Assembly: GCA_005808865.1 (NCBI GenBank)
Contig: SYKU01000392.1
Span: forward strand, 1 to 56,673
Source of the DNA: Acidobacteriota bacterium
GTDB taxonomy: Bacteria; Acidobacteriota; Terriglobia; Bryobacterales; Bryobacteraceae
Direction of reading: 5' to 3'
Length of the DNA stretch: 56,673 nt
Below, piece by piece: positions 35,998-44,988 of the stretch; position 1 is the first letter of the stretch, and every line of letters starts with the position of its first letter. The position numbers and the translations under genes are program-made. The notes beneath the pieces are model-generated. The model saw nothing but the letters and a program-made list of their open reading frames with translations. It did no database searches and was not told the origin of the DNA.

Positions 35998-37181
35998 ACA
36001 CAGGTAACAACCCTTGGAATCCGTTGCGCTGCTCGACGGCACTTCCAGTGCCGCTGCTTGTAATGGCGAAAGTAATCGCGCTCTGCCTGCTTCTGACCAA
36101 CCACGTGCGCCTGTTGCCGGACCCATTCCTGCCCTTTATCCCAGGACTTGACGGGTTGGTTTCGGCGAACGTTTTCCAGATTACGCTGCAAACGGTCTTC
36201 GTAGTCTCGGCGGCGGCGTTGCTGTTCAACCGTGTGGTGCGCATTGCCTGTCTCGCGCTGGGCGGGTCCATCCTGCTCAGCGTGGTCGCCTCAAAGGCCT
36301 ACTACGGAAACAATAAGACCTTCTGCGGGTTGATCCTGTTTTTCACCGGCCTTTACGAACCGGGCGGGGGGCCATGGATGCATCGTGCTCAGTTGATTGT
36401 GGTGTACTTTGGAGCCGGGCTGAACAAGTTGCTCGATCCCGATTGGCGGAGCGGACTGTTCTTCGAGCACTGGTCGTCCGTCCGCCTGCGGCAGCCTGTC
36501 TTCACGTGGGTGTCCCAGGCGCTGCCGCCGCTGGTGGCTGGGAAGATTTTGAGCTGGATGACGATAAGCGTGGAATTGGGCCTGACGGCCGCGTTCCTTC
36601 TCCGCCGGTTATGGCCCTGGGCGATCTGGGTCAGCATTCTGTTTCACGCCGGCCTGCTGCTCTACACGGGAACGACTTTCACGATGTTCTTTTACGCGAT
36701 GCAGGCCTCGATGCTGGCGTTCGTCGAGTGGCCGCGCGCGCCACTGACCGTGATTTACGACGGCGATTGCGGCTTCTGCAACAAATCGCGCCGCTGGATG
36801 GAATGGTTTGACCTTGAGCGAATGCTCGCATGGCACCCGTATCAATCCGGGATCGGCGGGGAGTTCGGGATCAGCGATGCCGCGCTGTCGCGGCGGCTGC
36901 ATCTGGTTGTGGAAGGCCGCATCTACCAGGGGTTTCGCGCATTCCAGATGATGCTCCTTTATAATCCGGTTACGTATCTGGCTATGGCTGCTCTGATCGC
37001 TGCTCCGCGCGGCGAAGTTCCGCTTTACCGGCGGATTCTGGTATCGGCGCTGCTGGCGTTCTTTTTCCCCCTGTTCCGGCCGCTGGGTGAGGTGGTTTAC
37101 GATCTGGTGGCGCGCAATCGGCACAGGCTTACGGCGAACAGTTCCTGTGTTGTGGAGCCGCCAGGGAAAGCTCCAGTTTGA
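35973..37181 (+). CDS. HTTM-like membrane protein with C-terminal DUF393 (DCC) domain
   Basis: 402 residues. About residues 30-250 are several membrane helices of the HTTM type, related to vitamin-K-dependent gamma-carboxylase ('NNKTFCGLILFFTGLYEPGG', 'GAGLNKLLDPDWRSGLFFEH', 'ILFHAGLLLYTGTTFTMFFY'). The C-terminus is a DUF393 domain with the thiol motif 'VIYDGDCGFCNKSRRWMEW' (D-x-D-C-x-x-C near residue 262). The fusion suggests a membrane enzyme coupled to thiol-disulfide chemistry; the substrate is unknown. ATG 35973 follows 'ggaggag' inside the preceding gene. The frame is open upstream to 35589 but this part is not coding. Confidence 0.87.
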   Translation: MAINLQPVNTGNNPWNPLRCSTALPVPLLVMAKVIALCLLLTNHVRLLPDPFLPFIPGLDGLVSANVFQITLQTVFVVSAAALLFNRVVRIACLALGGSILLSVVASKAYYGNNKTFCGLILFFTGLYEPGGGPWMHRAQLIVVYFGAGLNKLLDPDWRSGLFFEHWSSVRLRQPVFTWVSQALPPLVAGKILSWMTISVELGLTAAFLLRRLWPWAIWVSILFHAGLLLYTGTTFTMFFYAMQASMLAFVEWPRAPLTVIYDGDCGFCNKSRRWMEWFDLERMLAWHPYQSGIGGEFGISDAALSRRLHLVVEGRIYQGFRAFQMMLLYNPVTYLAMAALIAAPRGEVPLYRRILVSALLAFFFPLFRPLGEVVYDLVARNRHRLTANSSCVVEPPGKAPV

Positions 37182-37203
37182 ATCGTTCTGTCCAAACGAG
37201 AAA

Positions 37204-38349
37204 CTAAACCAGCTTCCAGCGTGCCAACCGAAGGACGGAGAATGCCTGCGCCGCGGAACCCGCAGGCATCGCTTCATACCACAACGTCAGCATCTCGCCA
37301 TTCGGCAATTCGACAGTAGAAGGATATCCGATATCGCCCGTTCCGTCATCGGAGAGTACGACGGGTTCCGACCAGGTGCGCCCGTGGTCTTCGCTGATCC
37401 GCGCGTGGTTGCCGCGAGGCGCGCGCCGGTATCCATAGCTCATCAGCAATCGGCCACCGGATAACCGCAATAGATGAGATGGCAGTCCCCAGACGCCTAT
37501 CGCGCGCGGAACGCTCCAGGTCTTGCCACCGTCCAGCGATTCCGATTGCAGCGTTTCCCTCTCGTTCGGACTGTTGTGGTTGCGAATGTGCGCCACGATT
37601 CGGCAGTCGGCGGCCTCGACAGCGTGGAGTTCGTGGTAGTTGGCAAGGTCGTCGCCTGGTCTTGCTGGAATGGGCGCGAGCAACCGCCACGTTTGACCGT
37701 CGTCCAATGAATGCCAGACGCCAATGACTGTCCCGGAACCGCCGAACTGCCTGCCGGCGTAGAGAAGGCGTCCACCGGAAAGAGCGATGGGGCCGTGAGG
37801 GCTGTTGACCGGAATCCGGTAAGGCGCAGACCACGTCAGTCCGCCGTCGGTTGAGCGCAACATCCAGGCCCCCAACAAGGACTCGCGTTCCGCGGCCGTA
37901 CTGGCGCGCTCGACGGCGTTCCATCTCTCCGCCTTTTCCCGATCCCAATCCCTGGCCCCCGCAAGCACCTTTTCGTATGCGAGTGACGTGAATGTGGTGG
38001 CAAGCAGCGAACCTTTGGGCGTTTCGAGGATCCCCGCGTCGCGATCGTCGATCGGCGAATCCATGATAATCCGTGGCCAACTCCATGTCTGCCCGTTATC
38101 CTTCGACCGGATCAGTTCAACTCGTCCGAACGGGCATACATGGGCCTCCCGGCCGCCGGAATAAACCGCGACCAGTTCCCCATTGGCGCGACGCGCCATT
38201 GTTGCCCACGCAGGATAATGACTGGGATTGCGGGAGATCACCCGAGTGGACTCGATCTTCGCCTTGGGTGTGGCGCTCATTGGGGCGGCGAGGAAAGGCA
38301 GCGCGGCTGTCGATTGCAGAAAGGCGCGGCGGCTGGAAGGAGTACGCAT
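37204..38349 (-). CDS. Tat-exported sialidase-like (BNR/Asp-box) protein
   Basis: 381 residues with a twin-arginine signal ('SSRRAFLQSTAALPFLAA'). At least five Asp-boxes are visible: 'SKDNGQTW', 'STDGGLTW', 'SLDDGQTW', 'SLDGGKTW' and 'SEDHGRTW', spaced as in six-bladed sialidase propellers. 'NGELVAVYSGG' and 'GYPSTVELPNGEMLTLWYE' are typical of the sialidase/neuraminidase-like family that acts on glycans. The catalytic Arg triad, Tyr and Glu cannot be assigned safely, so a true sialidase is not claimed. It probably cleaves or binds host- or plant-type sugars in the periplasm. Convergent with the HTTM gene. Confidence 0.88.
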   Translation of the reverse strand: MRTPSSRRAFLQSTAALPFLAAPMSATPKAKIESTRVISRNPSHYPAWATMARRANGELVAVYSGGREAHVCPFGRVELIRSKDNGQTWSWPRIIMDSPIDDRDAGILETPKGSLLATTFTSLAYEKVLAGARDWDREKAERWNAVERASTAAERESLLGAWMLRSTDGGLTWSAPYRIPVNSPHGPIALSGGRLLYAGRQFGGSGTVIGVWHSLDDGQTWRLLAPIPARPGDDLANYHELHAVEAADCRIVAHIRNHNSPNERETLQSESLDGGKTWSVPRAIGVWGLPSHLLRLSGGRLLMSYGYRRAPRGNHARISEDHGRTWSEPVVLSDDGTGDIGYPSTVELPNGEMLTLWYEAMPAGSAAQAFSVLRLARWKLV

Positions 38350-38450
38350 GGCTGCTTCAATATTCTCTCAATTTTGCGGAATTCTCCACCAATGAGATCG
38401 TACGCGGCCGCTCCACCTGTGTTGGAGCCCCAGGCGACACCTTCCCACTG

Positions 38451-38456
38451 TATAAT
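38451..38456 (+). promoter_or_regulatory. -10 box upstream of the oxidoreductase gene
   Basis: TATAAT 42 bases before the ATG at 38498; the -35 side is not clear. It sits in the 148-base gap between the divergent sialidase and oxidoreductase genes. Confidence 0.5.
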
Positions 38457-38497
38457 ACGTCTCAGTCGCCGTCCGGTTTGCGGCGCGAGGGAGACCT

Positions 38498-39796
38498 ATG
38501 AATCGGCGTCACTTCATGATGAGTTCAGCGGCGGCCACCGCCAGTCAGGCTGTCCGGTCTGTTGCCAGTCCAAATGACACAGTTCGCGTCGCCGTGGTGG
38601 GATGCGGCGGACGCGGGTCCAGTCACATGGGTGCGTGGACATCCATGCCGAATGTCGAACTTGCCGGCCTGGTGGATGTGGACGATTCGCACTCGGAACG
38701 CTACATCGGGACACTGCAGCGGCAAGGGAAGAAGCCGGTACCGGCGTTCCGCGACATCCGCAAAGTTTTGGACGATAAGAATATCGACGCGGTCTCGATC
38801 GCCAGCCCGAACCACTGGCACACCCTGCAAGCCATCTGGGCCTGCCAGGCGGGCAAAGACGTCTACGTCGAGAAGCCGTGCTCGCATAACGTGTTTGAGT
38901 CGCGGCAGATCGTCGCGGCAGCCCGGAAATACGATCGCATTGTGCAGATGGGCAGCCAGAGCCGCTCCTCGCCCGCCCTGCGGGAAGCCGTGCAGAAGCT
39001 GCGCGACGGCGAATTCGGCGAGATCTACATGTCGCGGGGACTGTGTTTCAAGGCGCGAAACACAATCGGGAAGACTCCGGTGGAGGCGGTCCCGCCGGGA
39101 GTCGATTACGACATGTGGACCGGACCGGCGCCGATGCGTCCGTTCACGAAGAATCGGTTCCACTACAACTGGCACTGGTTCTGGGATACCGGCAACGGCG
39201 ATCTGGGCAATCAGGGGATTCACGAAGTGGATATCGCGCGCTGGGGACTGGGCGTAACCCATCCGACGAAGGTGAGCGGGATCGGCGGCAAGTTCATGTT
39301 CGACGACGATCAGGAGACCCCCAACACGATGACGGCATCGTACGAGTTCAACGCCGGCGGCAAACCCAAAATGATGACCTTCGAGGTTCGCCACTGGTAC
39401 AGCAACCATGAAGCCGGCATTAACGCCGACCGTCCGGGCAACACCATCGGGAACACTTTCTACGGCTCCAAAGGGTATCTGGTCATCGAAAACTACCACA
39501 AGTACTACAGCTTCATGGGCCCGGAGCAAAAACCAGGACCCGCCCGGACCGAGCGTGACCATCACTTCGAGAACTTTATCGCCGGTGTCCGGAGCCGTAA
39601 GCGGGAAGAGCTGACCGCCGAGATCGAAGAAGGCGCGATCTCATGCGTGTTGGTGCACCTGGCAAACATCTCATACCGGCTGGGACGCACGCTGCACTGG
39701 GACGAAAAGACCTGGACGGTCAAAGGGGACGCGGAGGCGAACAAGATGCTCACCCGAGCGTACCGTGCGCCGTATATCGTGCCGGCGAAGGTCTGA
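38498..39796 (+). CDS. Tat-exported Gfo/Idh/MocA-family oxidoreductase
   Basis: 432 residues. Twin-arginine signal at the N-terminus ('NRRHFMMSSAAATASQAVRS'), then the NAD(P)-binding Rossmann motif 'VRVAVVGCGGRGSSHMGAW', the family 'DVYVEKPCSHN' (E-K-P with Lys) and the C-terminal sheet region with 'NQGIHEVDIARWGLG'. Such exported Gfo/Idh proteins are common in Acidobacteriota and Planctomycetes and are thought to carry tightly bound cofactor through Tat and modify sugars in the periplasm. 'gaggg' precedes ATG 38498. Close to the sialidase, it may serve the same glycan pathway. Confidence 0.93.
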   Translation: MNRRHFMMSSAAATASQAVRSVASPNDTVRVAVVGCGGRGSSHMGAWTSMPNVELAGLVDVDDSHSERYIGTLQRQGKKPVPAFRDIRKVLDDKNIDAVSIASPNHWHTLQAIWACQAGKDVYVEKPCSHNVFESRQIVAAARKYDRIVQMGSQSRSSPALREAVQKLRDGEFGEIYMSRGLCFKARNTIGKTPVEAVPPGVDYDMWTGPAPMRPFTKNRFHYNWHWFWDTGNGDLGNQGIHEVDIARWGLGVTHPTKVSGIGGKFMFDDDQETPNTMTASYEFNAGGKPKMMTFEVRHWYSNHEAGINADRPGNTIGNTFYGSKGYLVIENYHKYYSFMGPEQKPGPARTERDHHFENFIAGVRSRKREELTAEIEEGAISCVLVHLANISYRLGRTLHWDEKTWTVKGDAEANKMLTRAYRAPYIVPAKV

Positions 39797-39850
39797 TCGG
39801 CCGCAGCCCGCATGCCGCGCGGAATCCGACCGCCCGATTAACTTAGTTAC

Positions 39851-40648
39851 GTGGGAACCTCCGTCATTCATGAGGCGTGCCCGGCAGGACTCATGGCCAT
39901 CGAAGAGAATCTTCACGGCCACGTCGCGCTTGTCCACAGGCACACTGCCGGAATGACGGTCTGGGACAGAGCCGACCTGCTCCTCGCGGACTCCGGTCTC
40001 GCCGCCGATTATTTCAACAGGATCTGCCGTGCCCGCATGCGCCCAGACGCCGCGGACGGGGCCATCGAACAGGCGTTGGGATATTTCCGGACGGCCCGCC
40101 GCCCGTTTGCATGGTGGGTCGGGCCGTGCTCGCGGCCTATCGATCTCGAGAAGCGCCTGACGGATAACGGCCTCCGTGCGGCCGAGTACGAATTAGGCAT
40201 GTCGATGGCACTCAAGGATCTCCCGCGAGAGGTACCCTGGCCGGACAACCTGACCGTCCGCCGCGTTGAAACAACGCCGGACCTTGAAGACGCAATCTCC
40301 GTCTTTCGCGGCGACCCCGCAATCGGCGCATTCTACCGGCACGCCGCGCCATTGCTTCTCCACGCGGGCTGCCCGATGAGGCTATTCGTTGGATACCTCG
40401 AAGGCGAGCCCGCCGCGACCAGTGAACTGTATCTCGGGGGCGGCATCGCCGGGGTTTATTCCGTGGGAACGCGCGAACGATTCCGCGGAAAGGGAATCGC
40501 CTCGGTAATGACTTGGACCGTCGCCAGCGAAGCGCGCCGGGAAGGCGTTACGACCGCCGTGTTGCAGGCATCGGAGAGCGGTCAGGGAGTCTACTTCCGG
40601 CTGGGGTTCCGCGCCTGCTGCCAGTTCCGCGAATACGCACCAGCCTGA
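39851..40648 (+). CDS. GNAT-family N-acetyltransferase
   Basis: 265 residues from GTG 39851 (an internal ATG at 39893 is an alternative). The GNAT core is in the C-terminal half: 'MRLFVGYLEGEPAATSELYL', then 'GGIAGVYSVGTRERFRGKGI' with the acetyl-CoA loop R-F-R-G-K-G-I-A, and 'VYFRLGFRACCQFREY'. The N-terminal half resembles a degenerate second GNAT-like domain. It should transfer an acyl group from acetyl-CoA; the acceptor is not known. Confidence 0.85.
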   Translation: MGTSVIHEACPAGLMAIEENLHGHVALVHRHTAGMTVWDRADLLLADSGLAADYFNRICRARMRPDAADGAIEQALGYFRTARRPFAWWVGPCSRPIDLEKRLTDNGLRAAEYELGMSMALKDLPREVPWPDNLTVRRVETTPDLEDAISVFRGDPAIGAFYRHAAPLLLHAGCPMRLFVGYLEGEPAATSELYLGGGIAGVYSVGTRERFRGKGIASVMTWTVASEARREGVTTAVLQASESGQGVYFRLGFRACCQFREYAPA

Positions 40649-40678
40649 ATTGCCGCGGGCCGGAACAACCTCCGATAA

Positions 40679-40861
40679 CTAGGCGGCTTTCGGAACTACC
40701 ATCACAAAGCCGGCGTCGAGCGAGGACCAGCACCGCGAGCACTTCTGGCCAGGCAATACGGTTGGCTTTTTCGGCGTTAGCGCGATATCCGCGTTAACGA
40801 TGTGCGTGCACATCGGGCAATAAACCTGGGCGTTCGAAACTTTCTCAATCCGCGGCTTCAT
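40679..40861 (-). CDS. Small zinc-ribbon protein
   Basis: 60 residues. Two CxxC pairs ('VYCPMCTHIVN' and 'GQKCSRCWSSLD') form a four-Cys zinc ribbon. ATG 40861 is preferred over a longer start because it follows an 'aggagacc' site. No enzyme motif is seen. It may bind nucleic acid or a protein partner. The stretch 40890-41089 beyond it has no gene. Confidence 0.7.
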   Translation of the reverse strand: MKPRIEKVSNAQVYCPMCTHIVNADIALTPKKPTVLPGQKCSRCWSSLDAGFVMVVPKAA

Positions 40862-41032
40862 TTTCGGTCTCCTCAAAACCTCACTCATGCAGACGCAGGA
40901 GACCGCCGGAAGGTTCTAAGAAATTTTGAACAAAGCGGGTATCCAGCCCGATGTCTCCTAGCGAAGCCGGGTGGGCCGGATGCCTTCGCCCGCGCAGGCC
41001 CCTATGTCCGCTTGCGCAAAGCGGGACGAATG

Positions 41033-41053
41033 CGTCGGGGCTTCCGCCCGACG
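41033..41053. other. Hairpin between the zinc ribbon and the RND pump
   Basis: CGTCGGG-loop-CCCGACG, 7 bp, 36 bases past the end of the pump gene (which runs on the minus strand). No U-run. Confidence 0.3.
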
Positions 41054-41089
41054 GGCTGAGTTATGGAGATACGCATTTGTAACGATTTG

Positions 41090-44000
41090 TTAGTCTCCGG
41101 AGGCTGTCGATGGGATCAACCGTCCTTGACCGAGCCGCTCCCGGACTCCCTCCACCAGGGAATAACCCACCGGCACCACCAGGAGCGAAAGGACCAGACA
41201 CAGCAACTGGCCTCCGATGATGGTTACCGCGATCGCGGAGCGCTGCGAAGCGCCCGACCCGGTTCCAAAGGCCGTCGGAAGCAAGCCGGCAATGATGGCG
41301 AACGTCGTCATGAGGATCGGCCGCAGGCGCACGCGGTTCGCCTCGATGATCGAGTAATGCAGATCGTTGCCAGCCTCGCGAAGGTGGTTCATGTAGTCGA
41401 TCTGAAGGATGCCGTTTTTCTTGACAATTCCCAGCAGCAGCAACACACCGAGAGCGCTGAACAGATTCAGTGTGCGCCCGGTGGCGATCAGCGAAATCAG
41501 CGCGAAGGGTATCGAAAGCGGAAGCGTCATCATGATGATGAACGGGTGAACGATGCTCTCGAACTGCGCCGCGAGCACCATGTACATAAAGACTGACGCA
41601 AGGCCCAACGCCATCATCATGTTGGTCGTGGTCTCTTCCAGAATCTTGACCTGGCCGGAAAACTTGAGCTGGTAACCGGGAGGCAAGCCTATTTTCGCGA
41701 TCACGCTCTGGGTATCCGCCGCCGCTTCCTGGAGCGAATGCCCTGGGGCGACGTTTCCATAGACGCCAACGGAGAATTGGCGATTAAAGCGGTCGATCCT
41801 GCCGGGACCTAGGCCGCGCTCCAGATGCGCCACCGAATCGAGCCGGATTAGCCCTAATCTTGAGGATGGAATCAGCAGACGGCTAAGCGCCGCCGGATCG
41901 TCGCGCTGTCCCGGCAGAAGCCGCATCGTCACGGGGTATTGCTCGGGGCCCTCTTTGAAGGTCGAAATCTGATCCTCGCCCGACATCAGCAGGCGTACCG
42001 CGCCGGCGATATCCGATACGCGCACGCCCAGGTCCGAAGCCCGCGCGCGGTCGATGGTCACCTGCATTTCCGGATTGTTCAGGTTCAGGGCCACTCTTGT
42101 GTCGACCACCGACTCGAGCTTGTACATTTCGGCGCCAATCAGCTTGGATAATTCGGCTAGTTTCTTCAAGTCCGGGCCGAGAAGCATCCCTCGAATCGGG
42201 GACATCGATTCGCGCCCGCCGAGCGCGTTCGGGAAATTGATGCGGGGCCGGGTGTAGGCGTAGTCCTTCAGGATCTCTCGGACTTGAGCCGCTATAACAT
42301 TGAGATCCGCGCGGCGATCAGGCTCATCCAGCAACACCGTGATGTACGCGTTATTCACTCGCGCGCTCATGGACGAAGTCTGCGGTAGAACGGCGAGCAC
42401 GCCGGGGATTTTCTGGAACTTCGCGGCCAGCGGGAGAGACAATTGTTCCGTGGCCTCGATCGACGAGCCTTCAGGAAGCTCCAGATATACGGAAAGCTCG
42501 CTCTGATCCTCCTGAGGCATCCAGTCGCGGCCGATGTTCTTGTTCACAAAGTAGGTTGAGCCAAAAGTTACGAAGCAGATGACGACGATCACCCACCGGT
42601 GCCGCAGAGACCATTCCAGCGTGGAAACGTAAACGTTTTCGAAGAAACCATGTTTCGCTTCGTGCGTTCGCGGCCCACCGCCCTCTTTCCGGGGCTTCTT
42701 GCGCAGCAGTCTCGCACTCATCGAAGGCGTGAGCGTAAACGCCACCAACATCGATACCATGATCGACATTGCCATGGTCCAGCCAAACTGGTTTACGAGG
42801 CGGCGGGCATAGCCGTTCATGAACGCGATCGGCACAAAGATGATCACGAGCGAAACCGTAGTGGCGATAACCGCCGTGGCTATTTCCTCGGTAGCTCTAA
42901 CCGCCGCCTCCATGGGCGGCATGTCGCGCTCCTCAATGAATCGGTAAATGTTCTCGAGAACGATAATGGCATCGTCGATTACAATGCCCACGGCGAGCGT
43001 GAGCCCCAAAAGCGTCATCGAATTCAGGGTGAAATCCAGAGCCTTCATCAACGAGAATGTCGTGATAATCGATGTTGGAATCGCGATCGAGCTGATCAAT
43101 ACGGTTCGCCAATCGCGAATGAAAAGCCACACGATGAACGACGCGAGCACGCTACCCAGAACCAGGTGCTCTTCGAGCGACGCCACGGAGTTGCGGATGT
43201 AGATTGACTGGTCCTTGACGATGTCTACTTTCACGCCGGCCGGCAACTCCCCGGCCATGGCGGCAAGCCGCTCTTTGATCGTGTCGACTACCTGAACCGT
43301 ATTGGTGCCGGTCTGCCGCCGGACTTCAAGCACGACGGCGGCCTTCTGCCCGTTATAAGCAAAGGTGCGCTGTTCAGCGACGCCGTCCTCGACGCGCCCC
43401 ACGTCGCTCACCCGGATGGGCGAGCCCCCCTCGTTCTTGATAATGATGTCGTTGAACTGCGCAACGTCGGTGACGCGCCCCAACGTGCGCACGCCGACTT
43501 CGGTAGGTCCACGCACGATGCGTCCACCGGGCGCTTCAATGTTCTCGGTCCGGACGGCGCGCTCGACATCCTGCGCGGTCAGCTTATATGCGCCCATCTT
43601 GTCGAGATCGAGGAACAGGTTGATTTGCCGGTTCCGGCCGCCGTTCACGTCGACTCCGGCGACGCCGTCCACGGTCTCAAGCGAGCGCCGCACCTGTTTA
43701 TCGGCAATCTCGGTCAGTTCCCGCGTGCTGCGCTGTCCGGAAACGGTGAGTGTAACCACAGGGTCAAGATCCGGATCGGATTTCTGAACGACGGGCGGCA
43801 GCACGTTTGGCGGAAGGTTTCGCATGGCGCCCGACACTTTCTCGCGGACATCCTCGGCGGCCTCGCCGATGTCGCGTTCGAGCACGAAGGTCGCGTAAAT
43901 CGTGGCCGATCCTTCGCTGACCATGGCGCGCAACTCGTCGATTCCGCTGACGGCGGCGATGGACTCCTCGAGCGGCATCACGACCTGCGTGGTAACCTCT

Positions 44001-44170
44001 TCGGGTGTCGCGCCGGGCAGACGGACCTTCACGAAAACGGAAGCGGGGTCGCTACGTGGAAACAGATCGACACCGAGTTTGAGGAACGACGAGACGCCCA
44101 GCACGACCAGGAACATGATCAGCATGAACGCGAACACGGGACGCTTGACGCAGATTTCGGTTAACCGCAA
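41090..44170 (-). CDS. RND-family efflux pump (HAE1/AcrB-like)
   Basis: 1026 residues from TTG 44170, chosen because 'aggag' lies 6 bases upstream; the frame is open to another TTG at 44191. The family features are complete: first helix after 'EICVKRPVFAFMLIMFL', periplasmic porter domains ('GATPEEVTTQVVMPLEESIA'), the central cluster of helices with the proton-relay pair of acidic residues ('GIVIDDAIIVLENIYRFIEE'), the repeat of the whole fold, and 'ILLMTTFAIIAGLLPTAFG'-like text near the end. It exports hydrophobic compounds using the proton gradient. No periplasmic adaptor or TolC gene is adjacent, so it must share partners encoded elsewhere. Confidence 0.93.
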   Translation of the reverse strand: MRLTEICVKRPVFAFMLIMFLVVLGVSSFLKLGVDLFPRSDPASVFVKVRLPGATPEEVTTQVVMPLEESIAAVSGIDELRAMVSEGSATIYATFVLERDIGEAAEDVREKVSGAMRNLPPNVLPPVVQKSDPDLDPVVTLTVSGQRSTRELTEIADKQVRRSLETVDGVAGVDVNGGRNRQINLFLDLDKMGAYKLTAQDVERAVRTENIEAPGGRIVRGPTEVGVRTLGRVTDVAQFNDIIIKNEGGSPIRVSDVGRVEDGVAEQRTFAYNGQKAAVVLEVRRQTGTNTVQVVDTIKERLAAMAGELPAGVKVDIVKDQSIYIRNSVASLEEHLVLGSVLASFIVWLFIRDWRTVLISSIAIPTSIITTFSLMKALDFTLNSMTLLGLTLAVGIVIDDAIIVLENIYRFIEERDMPPMEAAVRATEEIATAVIATTVSLVIIFVPIAFMNGYARRLVNQFGWTMAMSIMVSMLVAFTLTPSMSARLLRKKPRKEGGGPRTHEAKHGFFENVYVSTLEWSLRHRWVIVVICFVTFGSTYFVNKNIGRDWMPQEDQSELSVYLELPEGSSIEATEQLSLPLAAKFQKIPGVLAVLPQTSSMSARVNNAYITVLLDEPDRRADLNVIAAQVREILKDYAYTRPRINFPNALGGRESMSPIRGMLLGPDLKKLAELSKLIGAEMYKLESVVDTRVALNLNNPEMQVTIDRARASDLGVRVSDIAGAVRLLMSGEDQISTFKEGPEQYPVTMRLLPGQRDDPAALSRLLIPSSRLGLIRLDSVAHLERGLGPGRIDRFNRQFSVGVYGNVAPGHSLQEAAADTQSVIAKIGLPPGYQLKFSGQVKILEETTTNMMMALGLASVFMYMVLAAQFESIVHPFIIMMTLPLSIPFALISLIATGRTLNLFSALGVLLLLGIVKKNGILQIDYMNHLREAGNDLHYSIIEANRVRLRPILMTTFAIIAGLLPTAFGTGSGASQRSAIAVTIIGGQLLCLVLSLLVVPVGYSLVEGVRERLGQGRLIPSTASGD

Positions 44171-44223
44171 ATGTCGCTCCTGACGCCTCAAATTGTATCA
44201 GAGCCGGGCCGGACAGACCTTGT

Positions 44224-44700
44224 TCACGCCGGCGTCGTGTCGCGGCAAAGTAGAAAGTTCCTCCTGACAGCCTGCAGGCTGGCTGGCACGGATCGCATCG
44301 ACACCACTACAAGCCGCGGACGGAATTCGGTCATCATCCGGACCGGATCCTGATAAGTCCGGATGGTGCGGTCACCGAGCGCCTTGCGCGCGGCCCCGAA
44401 CGTCTCGCCGGCGATTGCGAACTCGCCAACGCCGGCACACAGGCCCGTGCGGTAGTAATAGCCCAAGTGATCCCCGGCGGGCTCGATCATCAGCACCGCG
44501 CGAATGGGCGGAGCAGCGCCCGGGGCGAAGGCCGACCGGCGGCCCCTTGCAGGAATCCCCGCCTTTGCATCAGCGCCTTGCCAGCGTCGCGCGATGGTCG
44601 AACATCCGGTGATGCATGGCCAGCACATCGAGACCGAAGTCTCCCTGCCAGTCACGCCAGACTTGGCTTGACCGGCAGCCAAAATGGAAAATCCGGCCAA
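44224..44700 (-). pseudogene. Truncated, frameshifted Gfo/Idh/MocA oxidoreductase and tail of an upstream gene
   Basis: Minus strand. One frame ends a gene with 'VWRDWQGDFGLDVLAMHHRM' ... 'ATLARR' stop. The TGA overlaps an ATG (TGATG) that starts 'MQRRGFLQGAAG', a Tat-type signal. After a frameshift the text continues 'PIRAVLMIEPAGDHLGYYYR' and 'TEFRPRLVVVSM', an N-terminal Gfo/Idh-like region, and then stops at about 44224. So two adjacent genes are broken and the oxidoreductase lost its C-terminal two thirds. The stretch 44701-44988 has no gene I can support. Confidence 0.5.
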
Positions 44701-44988
44701 TTCAAGGCAAAGACCAGCGCGCCAACCGCCGCAACCGAAGGGGCCAGACGAAGGAGTCAGGCGGAGACGGAGTTGGCGCCATTAGGAGAAAAAAAAGCAG
44801 GTGAGATATTTCAGGGTTAAGGAAGAGTATCTGGCGGCCCCAATTGAGAATACCGCCCGAGGCCCAAATGACGGCCTAACTGCCGCCACGCGCGCAGCCC
44901 GACTGATTACTCGAACGCCCCGACAGACACGGCATTCGCCGTTAGGGTTCGATCAGTTGATACCCGCACGGGTGGGCGTGAGGCTTTG

